Source of the DNA: an uncultured Bacteroidales bacterium
GTDB lineage: Bacteria; Bacteroidota; Bacteroidia; Bacteroidales; Bacteroidaceae
DNA length: 32,848 bases
Assembly: GCA_945833885.1 (NCBI GenBank)
Contig: CAMAFY010000034.1
Location: 1 to 32,848, forward strand
Reading direction: 5' to 3'
Shown one piece after another: positions 9,095-14,977 of the stretch. Within the stretch, counting starts at the first letter, position 1, and each line of letters begins with the position of its first letter. Position numbers and translations under genes: made by a program. Under the pieces are notes generated by a model, which ran no database searches, was not told the DNA's origin, and worked only from the letters and a program-made list of their open reading frames with translations.

Positions 9095-9135
9095 ATTGGA
9101 GTATCGGCTGAAGGACGCCGAACTAATTCTCCAAT
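9095..9135 (-). promoter_or_regulatory. Nested hairpin in the leader of the polysaccharide operon
   Basis: On the transcript the outer arms ATTGGAG and CTCCAAT (7 bp) enclose the inner arms TCGGC and GCCGA (5 bp) with an 8-nt loop and an asymmetric internal loop (7 and 2 nt). No U-run follows, so this is not a simple terminator. It lies about 105 nt before the flippase start, in a leader of about 255 nt. Bacteroides capsule operons have long leaders controlled by NusG-like UpxY proteins, so a role in processive antitermination or translation is possible (inference). Confidence 0.55.
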
Positions 9136-9221
9136 TCCTGAGTTTATACGACTCTTTGAAGCGGTTATCGAAACAGCAAAAACATTGCTGAATGCGGACA
9201 AAAAATCGTGTTTATCTGCCC

Positions 9222-9245
9222 TTTCTCTTAATAAGAGAAATTCAT
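9222..9245. repeat. Inverted repeat, left arm, flanking the polysaccharide promoter
   Basis: This 24-nt arm (a 19-nt palindrome with arms TTTCTCTTA and TAAGAGAAA around one base, then TTCAT) is repeated perfectly in inverted orientation at 9393-9416. Between the arms are 147 nt holding the -7 box of the operon. The layout matches that of invertible capsule promoters in Bacteroides. Because each arm is itself palindromic, a pair of regulator-binding sites is the main alternative. Confidence 0.75.
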
Positions 9246-9253
9246 TAACGATG

Positions 9254-9261
9254 CAAAAGTA
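9254..9261 (-). promoter_or_regulatory. Promoter (-7 box) of the polysaccharide operon
   Basis: On the minus strand this reads TACTTTTG, an exact match to the Bacteroidetes -7 consensus TAnnTTTG, followed by CATCG. A weak -33 element (GTTG) lies 17 nt upstream at 9279-9282, shorter than the usual spacing of about 19-21. Transcription would start near 9247 and run left into the flippase gene. In this orientation the promoter faces the operon, so the state seen here would be ON if the segment inverts. Confidence 0.65.
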
Positions 9262-9392
9262 CGAAACTTTTTGCAAAACAACGCGGTTTTCCAAAGATTT
9301 TTTTGCATTTGTGGGGAAACTGTCAATAGATGCCACACGAATATTTCAATTCACCGATGCCGACATGCCTAATAATCAGCGTTTTACACGGC

Positions 9393-9421
9393 ATGAATTT
9401 CTCTTATTAAGAGAAATTCAT
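9393..9421. repeat. Inverted repeat, right arm, flanking the polysaccharide promoter
   Basis: A perfect 29-nt palindrome (arms of 14 nt, ATGAATTTCTCTTA and its complement, around one T). Positions 9393-9416 are the exact inverted copy of 9222-9245. The extra symmetry on the outer side (to 9421) is absent from the left arm. The stretch from 9422 to 9568 holds only AT-rich sequence with no convincing gene. Confidence 0.75.
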
Positions 9422-9568
9422 TTCAATATTTTCGTCTTTTTCTCTCCCATTCATCCCTCACAAAACCTTCTCAATATCAACGTATTAAAGAAATTTTGTT
9501 AATCAAATGTATATTGATTTTCGCGCACAAAATATAATATGGGGCGGAAATTATCATTATAGGAAGGT

Positions 9569-9645
9569 GCCAGATGAGCAGAACGGAAGCGTGTGCAACG
9601 CGCTTACGATATGCCATGGCGAGAAAACGAAGGATGGAATCCAAC
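9569..9645. repeat. Left inverted copy of the cassette-flanking repeat
   Basis: The 77-nt stretch is the reverse complement of 11116-11192 with 8 differences (69 of 77 identical). Together the copies bracket the three-gene DUF3791/DUF3990 cassette. In the plus direction it contains an open stretch reading MSRTEACATRLRYAMARKRR, and the right-hand copies keep a very similar reading, so it may come from a decayed coding segment or carry a small peptide. Confidence 0.8.
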
Positions 9646-9646
9646 A

Positions 9647-9687
9647 AAAAACTGCGGCACTTTCACATGGAAAGCACCGCAGTTTTT
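9647..9687. terminator. Bidirectional terminator-like hairpin
   Basis: Arms AAAAACTGCGG (9647-9657) and CCGCAGTTTTT (9677-9687) pair perfectly over 11 bp around a 19-nt loop, giving A/T tracts on both sides. It sits just after the left repeat copy, between the leftward cassette and the polysaccharide promoter, so it would insulate the two units. Confidence 0.7.
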
Positions 9688-9754
9688 ACATTTTACAAGT
9701 ATTGAGGAGGGCGGATCAAACACGAACCGCGTGGATATAGTCCAGGAGGAACTA

Positions 9755-10006
9755 ACACGAATAAAACGAATTTTACGTATGTTTGCGCTCAATGGCGCAT
9801 CCGGGGGCGCTGCCCCCTTATCATTCTTTTGCCCTTGCCTTTCCCTTCAGCCGGCGACCTATGGTTCAGGGCGTGGACTGTGGGGTGTCGTTTACACTCA
9901 GGGTGCCGCTTCGCTCTGCCCTGGGCTATGGTCTTTTGCGTCTTCAGCGCGAAAACATCACGCCACACCCATGAACCCACATTCGTATAATTCGTGCAAT
10001 TCGTGG
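9755..10006. repeat. Repeat cluster: ATTCGT motifs and a two-hairpin direct repeat
   Basis: This stretch downstream of the cassette has no convincing gene. It begins with CACGAATAAAACGAATTTTACG (copy start 9755), continues with the two-hairpin repeat at 9781-9836 (TGCGC/GCGCA, then GGGGGC/GCCCCC with a 3-nt loop) and ends with ATTCGTATAATTCGTGCAATTCGTGG-type repeats (9981-10006). The two-hairpin unit recurs at 11468-11524 in the same orientation. Related ATTCGT strings are at 11441-11467, 11559-11578 and 14604-14667. Long open frames here are by-products of the repeats. Confidence 0.7.
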
Positions 10007-10063
10007 TTTCTCCCCCCCATAACATCCCACATGGCATTCACCAATTCACCACCCAGGGTGCCG

Positions 10064-10270
10064 TTATTGGGATTCTCTCAATTCCGCTATCAGTTCTTCC
10101 AAAATATAATCGTCGCTCATCAGTTGCAAGCCATACTTGGGTTCCGACAACTGCTGATAGACTTTCGTAGAATAAAACAGGTCGAGCGAGCGCTCCGCAT
10201 CTATATGTAAGGCTTCTGCCAGCAACATGATGATTCGACTCTGTTTTCGCCACAATACGGTATCTCTCAT
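10064..10270 (-). CDS. Small DUF3791-like protein (last gene of the cassette)
   Basis: A 68-residue protein (MRDTVLWRKQSRIIMLLAE...) predicted to be all helical. It resembles the short DUF3791-type proteins that accompany DUF3990 genes: the strings LLAEALHIDAERSLDLFYSTKVY and LMSDDYILEELIAEL fit that pattern. The ATG lies two bases beyond the DUF3990 stop, so it is co-translated or closely coupled. It is probably a partner or antitoxin of the DUF3990 protein, by analogy with small genes beside ADP-ribosyltransferase-type toxins; this is inference. Family membership is from memory of such cassettes and is less certain than for the first gene. Confidence 0.7.
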   Translation of the reverse strand: MRDTVLWRKQSRIIMLLAEALHIDAERSLDLFYSTKVYQQLSEPKYGLQLMSDDYILEELIAELRESQ

Positions 10271-10272
10271 GA

Positions 10273-10779
10273 TTATTCCTCCACCTTTAATATTTCAGAC
10301 AAAGTATACGTGAGGTATTTGTCCACAATCTCTTGATTCAGGATGCAAATCTGATGATTCACTTTCTTATAGCGTAGTTGTCCCAATGCCTGTTCTGCTG
10401 TGATAATGCCGTTTTCATAGTCTTCCACGGTATCGATGACATTATCATTTGCCACACCACCTTCAACAATGTCATATTGGCATTGTTTATTGCCACCTCT
10501 GCGGCAATCCACAACGTATCCCAACCATTCGATATTGTAACTCTCAAACACCTTTATCCTATATCCGGCAGACTTTACAGATTCAAAGTCAAAAGTAAAA
10601 GTTGAAACTACAGGTTGGGCATTGCGACCTTTTCTTTCTGCTATCGTATATGCCCACGACTCTGCCTGCTGGCGAAGTCTGGTAAGGTAAAACCCTTGTC
10701 CGAAATCCACCTTCTTTCTGCCTAACTTTACAAGAGGGGTTTGAACGGGTACGTACGACCCATGAAAAAGAGTAATCAT
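10273..10779 (-). CDS. DUF3990 protein, probable ADP-ribosyltransferase-fold effector
   Basis: A 168-residue protein starting MITLFHGSYVPV. This ATG (10779) overlaps the stop of the upstream gene as ATGA, and it suits the family better than the in-frame ATG at 10794. Conserved features are LFHGS at 4-8 (His6), DFGQGFYLT at 25-33 (Tyr31), a YDIVEGGVAND block at 102-112 and NHQICILN at 141-148. His and Tyr in these places recall the H-Y-x signature of ADP-ribosyltransferase folds, to whose clan DUF3990 is assigned. A NAD-dependent modification of protein or nucleic acid, held in check by the small flanking proteins, is the likely role, but target and activity are unknown. Confidence 0.85.
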   Translation of the reverse strand: MITLFHGSYVPVQTPLVKLGRKKVDFGQGFYLTRLRQQAESWAYTIAERKGRNAQPVVSTFTFDFESVKSAGYRIKVFESYNIEWLGYVVDCRRGGNKQCQYDIVEGGVANDNVIDTVEDYENGIITAEQALGQLRYKKVNHQICILNQEIVDKYLTYTLSEILKVEE

Positions 10780-11009
10780 GCCTCTGCCTCCCAATTTAAC
10801 AATGTTTCGCTAATGTCGTCTGCTACCCATTCAATACTCTGGGTGTGAAGTTCTTCATAACGCTTGATAAGTCGGCGGTGAATCAATCCTTGCTTTAGTA
10901 GCCTGTCGTGCATCTCTTTACCCGAAATGCCTAACTTGCGTGCTCCGCTTTCTATCGCCATGACAGCGAAATGAATGCGTTTATATGTATCGTCATCGGT
11001 ATATTGCAT
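10776..11009 (-). CDS. DUF3791 protein (first gene of the cassette)
   Basis: A 77-residue protein if it starts at the ATG at 11009 (MQYTDDDTYKRIHF). A GTG at 11069 would extend it to 97 residues, but the added part lies in sequence related to the flanking repeats, so I prefer the shorter form. The core AVMAIESGARKLGISGKEMHDRLLKQGLIHRRLIKRY...ELHTQSIEWVADDI has the DUF3791 pattern: a helix, GxSGKEV-like turn, and HTQG-like segment followed by an acidic DDI. It overlaps the DUF3990 gene by 4 bases. It is probably the regulatory or neutralising partner of the DUF3990 protein (inference). Confidence 0.82.
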   Translation of the reverse strand: MQYTDDDTYKRIHFAVMAIESGARKLGISGKEMHDRLLKQGLIHRRLIKRYEELHTQSIEWVADDISETLLNWEAEA

Positions 11010-11115
11010 ATCGTGTTCCGTAATTGCTGTTTGACTTGTGTTTGTTGGACTTCGTTCTTCGTTTTTCACGCTCGGCAGAACAAACCAATTTGCTCTGCTC
11101 TCACTTAATCAAAAC

Positions 11116-11294
11116 GTTGGATTTCTTCCTTCGTTTTCTCGCCATGGAATAACGTAAGCGTGTTGCACTTGCTTCCGCTCTGCTCATCTGGCTTAACGAA
11201 AACGTTGAACTTTGTTCTTCGTTTTCTCGCCATGGCATAACGTAAGCGTGTTGCACTTGCTTCCGCTCTGCTCAACTGGCTTAACGAAAACGTT
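11116..11294. repeat. Tandem repeat, period 88 bp, in the cassette leader
   Basis: Two copies of a 78-nt unit (11129-11206 and 11217-11294) differ at only 2 positions and are spaced 88 bp apart. A diverged partial copy starts at 11057 and reaches the cassette. The unit is the inverted partner of 9569-9645. All copies lie upstream of the leftward DUF3791 gene and would be transcribed as part of its leader. Confidence 0.85.
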
Positions 11295-11361
11295 CAAAAA
11301 AAGAAAACCCGGATTCATCACCAGCACAAAGTCTGGGAGAGGAATTACCGGGACTGCACCG

Positions 11362-11369
11362 CAAAGATA
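11362..11369 (-). promoter_or_regulatory. Probable promoter (-7 box) of the DUF3791/DUF3990 cassette
   Basis: On the minus strand this reads TATCTTTG followed by CGG, an exact match to TAnnTTTG. No good -33 element is seen at the usual distance (a TTG lies about 24 nt upstream). It would give a leader of about 345 nt containing the tandem repeats before the ATG at 11009. Confidence 0.45.
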
Positions 11370-11440
11370 TGAAAACATTTCGATTTGCGTTAACAATTTG
11401 AGTAAAAAAACTGTATTTCTTAAACACAAACGCTTTAACG

Positions 11441-11578
11441 AACACGAATTATACGAATTGAACGAATGTTTGCGCTCAATGGCGCATCTGGGGGCGCTGC
11501 CCCCATGGCCATTCTTTTGCCCCTGTAGGTAGGGGCGTTTTGCCATCCGGGCGACCAGATTCGTCCAATTCGTATAAT
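11441..11578. repeat. ATTCGT repeats with the second two-hairpin direct repeat
   Basis: ACGAATTATACGAATTGAAC-type repeats at 11441-11467 run straight into the second copy of the two-hairpin unit (11468-11524: TGCGC/GCGCA, then GGGGGC/GCCCCC), followed by ATTCGTCCAATTCGTATAAT at 11559-11578. The hairpin unit matches 9781-9836 at nearly every position in the first 36 nt. It fills the 3' side of the next ATPase gene and has no convincing coding content. Confidence 0.75.
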
Positions 11579-11598
11579 CCGCTTTCAATAAACCGAAC

Positions 11599-12945
11599 TC
11601 ATAAAAACATGGTCATGAAGACGGGGAGGAGGGTAGTTTCGACGTCTTTCCTCAAATCTTTCGTGTAGAGGAGATAGCGGTTTTCAATGTAGCCGGAGTA
11701 TTTCCTACAGAACTCATCGAGAGATTTGTGGGTGTTATACCCCGATGATTTCACCTTGATGGGCCATAACTTCGCTCCTCGCGAAAGGAGGAAATCTACC
11801 TCATAATTGTGGTTCGATGTCTCGCTTGGCCATGTGTGATAAAAAAGTTTACTACCGGCGGCTATAAGCATCTGCGCAACAACGTTCTCATAAACATAGC
11901 CGAGATCCGCGGAAAGTTTGTCACTGAGAAGTTTCTGGTAAATGACGTTCTCCGTGATATCCTTATCCCAAAATGCCAACGTGACGAACAAACCTGTGTC
12001 TCCCATATACATTTTGTATTGGCTGTAGTCGGTATGAGCCGGAAGTCCTACACTCGGATTGTCGGAATGGTGGGCGAAGTTTACCGTGAGGCTGTCTTCC
12101 ATATCCCGTAAGAACTCATCTATCGTCTCTGCCTTTTCTTTCTTCCCTAAAACACTCGTCTCTTGAAACCTTGACGCGTTTCTGCTCAACTGAGCAGGTA
12201 TTGAACTGAACATCCTGGAAATCTTTCCGGAAGGATCAATCTTCAGAAAGTCATCGATATATACTTCAAGGATTTCCCTCTTTGTAGTGTCGACGTCCGA
12301 CAGATTGTTGGTGTCGATATAGGTGTTGATGGCCTGCGGCATACCGCCCACCAACATATATAACCGGAAATCGCGCAACAATTTTCTGGCGACAGCATCG
12401 CCCAAAGAGCGCTTCTGCATAAAGGCATCCCGCAACAAGGGGATAGTTACCTCGTCGCCCAACGCCCAACGAAACTCCTCATAGTCCATCGGATACATGG
12501 TGATTCGCGTCTCCTCACTGGGGATGACGATGCCCACGGTGTTCTTTTTGATGGAAAGCAGCGAGCCGGTTTCAATGTAGTCGTACCGATGGTCTTTGAC
12601 CAAATACTTTATGGCCTCACGAACTTTCGGACACTTCTGTACCTCATCAAAAATAATTACCGATTTCCTCTCATAGAGTTTTACACCGTAGATGAACTGT
12701 AGGCGAAGAAAGAAATTGTGCCTATCGGAAATGTTTTCAACAGCCTCCCATAACGCTGCGGGAGCATCGGCAAAATCCACAAGGATGTAACTGTCATATT
12801 CGTTACGGGCAAACTCTTCCGCAATGGTTGACTTGCCTACACGTCGCGCTCCTTTTATCAATAAAGCGGTGGAGCCGTCCTTCGACTCTTTCCATTGCTT
12901 CATTTTCTCATAGAGTTTTCGCTTGAATATCCTCTGCCGTTCCAT
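11599..12945 (-). CDS. AAA ATPase with C-terminal DUF4143 domain
   Basis: A 448-residue P-loop ATPase of the AAA_14/DUF4143 group. Walker A is GARRVGKST at 32-40 and Walker B is VIIFDEVQ at 96-103; sensor-type and arginine-rich strings follow (ETGSLLSI near 146). The DUF4143 end resembles a PD-(D/E)XK nuclease core: VDFLLS with Asp384, then PIKVKS at 395-400, where the usual PIEVKS has Lys397 in place of the catalytic Glu. The nuclease would thus be inactive. These proteins are very common in Bacteroidales and their role is unknown (defence or toxin-antitoxin links have been suggested). It has its own promoter at 13068-13098. Confidence 0.9.
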   Translation of the reverse strand: MERQRIFKRKLYEKMKQWKESKDGSTALLIKGARRVGKSTIAEEFARNEYDSYILVDFADAPAALWEAVENISDRHNFFLRLQFIYGVKLYERKSVIIFDEVQKCPKVREAIKYLVKDHRYDYIETGSLLSIKKNTVGIVIPSEETRITMYPMDYEEFRWALGDEVTIPLLRDAFMQKRSLGDAVARKLLRDFRLYMLVGGMPQAINTYIDTNNLSDVDTTKREILEVYIDDFLKIDPSGKISRMFSSIPAQLSRNASRFQETSVLGKKEKAETIDEFLRDMEDSLTVNFAHHSDNPSVGLPAHTDYSQYKMYMGDTGLFVTLAFWDKDITENVIYQKLLSDKLSADLGYVYENVVAQMLIAAGSKLFYHTWPSETSNHNYEVDFLLSRGAKLWPIKVKSSGYNTHKSLDEFCRKYSGYIENRYLLYTKDLRKDVETTLLPVFMTMFL

Positions 12946-13067
12946 ACTTGTAATGAATAGTTGAAGGTGAATCCTATAATTGTAAGTGAGCGAACCGAAT
13001 TAAACGTATTTAGTCAAGGTGGGTTCTATAAGCATAAATTACTTTTTCCACTCACTTATTTTGGGTG

Positions 13068-13098
13068 CAAAGGTAAGCATCCTGACCAAATCCCCAAA
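13068..13098 (-). promoter_or_regulatory. Promoter of the first DUF4143 ATPase gene
   Basis: On the minus strand a -33 TTTG (13098-13095) is followed by 19 nt and a -7 TACCTTTG (13075-13068), an exact fit to the Bacteroidetes consensus. The leader of about 115 nt contains AAGTGAG and CTCACTT, which could pair over a long range. Confidence 0.75.
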
Positions 13099-13141
13099 TT
13101 TATTTTGGGAAAAAGGGGAAGAATCCCCAATTTTCGCAAAA

Positions 13142-14398
13142 TCAGGGCATCAAAAGCCATTCCCATATCGGGAGCACCTGGATAGTGTGACCCGAGGATA
13201 CTATGGTTTCTTTTTCGTCCTTCGTGATGATAAACATCTGTTTTACGTCACAGTGTTCCGACATCTTACACAAAGCGTTTATCTCACGTTTGCGCGTCTC
13301 ATCATCGGCAAGAGAATAGGCAACCTGAATGGCTGTCTCTTGCTCCCAGAGATAGAAGTCTACCTCCACATTATGGTTGTAGAAACACACGTCCTCGTAC
13401 TTGCTGTGCAGGGAGATGGCAACCAGATTTTCAAGCAGAGAGGTTTCGGGGTCAAACAAGAAGAGATTGAGAATACCATTATCCATAAAGTAATACTTCT
13501 TGTTGGTCACCTTGTCCACAATCTTTCCCGCATAATTCTCAAAACTGAATATCAGACAACTCTCTTCTATATATTCCAAATAGTCGGCAACGGTCTCGAC
13601 ACGGATCTTCTTCCCTACCGACGACACTATATTTGCCAACCTGTTATAGGAAGAGGGTTGCTTCACGCTCTCTGCAAGTTTTTTTACAAGGGTTTTCAGC
13701 GCAATGATATTACGGATATTAAAGCGTGCCAGGATGTCTCCGAAAAATATCTTGTTGTACAGATTGTTCAACCATTGACGCCTCATCACGGGCTCTACAG
13801 GCTGCACCTCGGGAAGACCACCACTCCTGAAATAGACTTCAAACAGACGCGCCACCTCAGAACGCACGGGAGAATACCGCCAGTTGGCCGGGAGTTGAAC
13901 TTTGGAAGCCATAAGGTATTCTCTGAAAGAATAGGGGAAGACACGCTGAATCATGTACCTGCCACCTAAGGTACCGGCAATCTCCATGCTGAGCATCTTG
14001 GCATTGCTTCCGGTAAGATAGACGCGATACTTCTGGTCGGCTAATCTGCGAGCGAAATGCTCCCAACCTTGAACATTTTGAATCTCGTCCAAAAAGAATA
14101 CAGGCTTGTGGGCATACAATTCTTCATAACAAACCTTGAGGAGGTCAAGATCCTGCAATGTAAAACCGCTCAAACGGTCATCTTCAAAATTAAAATACAG
14201 GATTTCTTCCGATGAATATCCCTTATCGATAAGATGCTGTATATGCTGATAGAGCAGATACGATTTACCAACACGACGCAATCCTACCAAGACGTAGTTA
14301 AAATCGTCCGAAAGGATGATGTCGCGGGGGATAAGTTCCATTCGGGTTACCAGTTGTTGATATTCCAGAATCAACCGCTTCAATAGGTCTTTTTCCAT
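13142..14398 (-). CDS. AAA ATPase with DUF4143 domain (second copy)
   Basis: A 418-residue ATPase starting MEKDLLKRLILEYQQ. This ATG (14398) is the common start of the family; an in-frame ATG at 14434 adds 12 atypical residues. Walker A is GLRRVGKS at 39-46 and Walker B is VFFLDEIQ at 100-107. The DUF4143 part ends with VEVDFYLWEQETAIQVAYSL, where the nuclease-like motif is again not canonical. It shares only the fold with the preceding ATPase, so the pair is not a recent duplication. Its promoter overlaps three 33-bp-spaced operator-like repeats, so the gene is probably repressed, perhaps by its own product or a regulator elsewhere. Cellular role unknown. Confidence 0.9.
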   Translation of the reverse strand: MEKDLLKRLILEYQQLVTRMELIPRDIILSDDFNYVLVGLRRVGKSYLLYQHIQHLIDKGYSSEEILYFNFEDDRLSGFTLQDLDLLKVCYEELYAHKPVFFLDEIQNVQGWEHFARRLADQKYRVYLTGSNAKMLSMEIAGTLGGRYMIQRVFPYSFREYLMASKVQLPANWRYSPVRSEVARLFEVYFRSGGLPEVQPVEPVMRRQWLNNLYNKIFFGDILARFNIRNIIALKTLVKKLAESVKQPSSYNRLANIVSSVGKKIRVETVADYLEYIEESCLIFSFENYAGKIVDKVTNKKYYFMDNGILNLFLFDPETSLLENLVAISLHSKYEDVCFYNHNVEVDFYLWEQETAIQVAYSLADDETRKREINALCKMSEHCDVKQMFIITKDEKETIVSSGHTIQVLPIWEWLLMP

Positions 14399-14471
14399 AT
14401 TTTTCAGATTATGGTGGAATATATAAATTACCACCTTACCATGTACCGTTGCCTGACAATTTGCGTTTTAC

Positions 14472-14552
14472 CGCTTATAACCGATACAAAATTATGGTTT
14501 TTATCGCTTATAACCGATAAAAACTGGCGAATTCTTTCGCTTATAACCGATA
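14472..14552. promoter_or_regulatory. Three phased operator-like repeats (33-bp spacing)
   Basis: CGCTTATAACCGATA occurs at 14472-14486, 14505-14519 and 14538-14552, with exactly 33 bp between starts (about three helical turns). Each forms an imperfect dyad with TTATCG and CGATAA arms around a central TTATAA (most complete in copy 2). Copy 1 abuts the -7 box at 14487-14494, copy 2 covers the -33 zone and copy 3 lies upstream. This is the layout expected for cooperative repressor binding. Confidence 0.8.
14487..14494 (-). promoter_or_regulatory. Promoter (-7 box) of the second DUF4143 ATPase gene
   Basis: On the minus strand this reads TAATTTTG, a match to TAnnTTTG, directly next to operator copy 1 and 19 nt from operator copy 2. 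No TTTG is found at -33; that position lies inside copy 2. The leader is about 85 nt to the ATG at 14398. Confidence 0.6.
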
Positions 14553-14603
14553 AAAATCATTTTTTCGTCAGAAAATGGCTTTTCGGAGGGCAATTTTTAC
14601 CAC

Positions 14604-14667
14604 ATTCGTGATAATTCGTGGTTGATAAAACCAATTCGTAGGACGCGGAGATTCGTATAATTCGTTC
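14604..14667. repeat. ATTCGT repeats at the right edge of the accessory island
   Basis: ATTCGTGATAATTCGTGG (14604-14621) and ATTCGTATAATTCGTTC (14651-14667) belong to the same family as the repeats at 9755-9780, 9981-10006, 11441-11467 and 11559-11578. A TTTGGCGCATAT string follows, recalling the hairpin arm of the two-hairpin unit. From here to the purL terminator (14668-14852) I see nothing coding. Confidence 0.6.
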
Positions 14668-14852
14668 TATCCGTGTTCTTTGGCGCATATATTTCCTTTG
14701 GTTTCGGTCATATAGCCCGCTATACTTCTTCAACACAAAGCAAAAATCTGCATCCAAATACCACAGAACTTATGTTAAACTAATTGTTGAAACCTACTTA
14801 CGAATAAAAAGAATCTTTCGCGTCTAATGAAATGGCAGAACTCCTGAAAATG

Positions 14853-14905
14853 AACGGACGCCATCGCTATCCCGCTGATGTTGGTGGGGAAGGATGGCGT
14901 CCGTT
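14853..14905 (-). terminator. Terminator downstream of purL
   Basis: AACGGACGCCATC (14853-14865) pairs with GATGGCGTCCGTT (14893-14905) over 13 bp, with a further CCC/GGG pairing in the loop. On the minus strand TTCATTTTC follows the stem. It lies about 75 nt after the purL stop. Confidence 0.7.
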
Positions 14906-14977
14906 TCAGGTATTCAACTTATGGATTCCGGGGAATTTTCCGAAAATTCATACGGAAAAGTAAAGATTCGCAGGGCA

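Noticed and set aside
9091-9336. Minus-strand frame of 81 codons in the polysaccharide leader
   Set aside because: It crosses the promoter box, one inverted repeat and the hairpin; no domain is recognisable.
9593-10210. Plus-strand open frame of 205 codons
   Set aside because: It runs through the inverted repeat, the terminator hairpin and the two-hairpin repeat, and overlaps the DUF3791-like gene on the other strand. The reading changes character at each repeat edge, so it is a by-product of repeat sequence.
14487-14494. The three 33-bp repeats as a CRISPR-like or plasmid iteron array
   Set aside because: Three 15-nt copies with 18-nt gaps overlapping a -7 box fit operators better; no replication protein gene is near.
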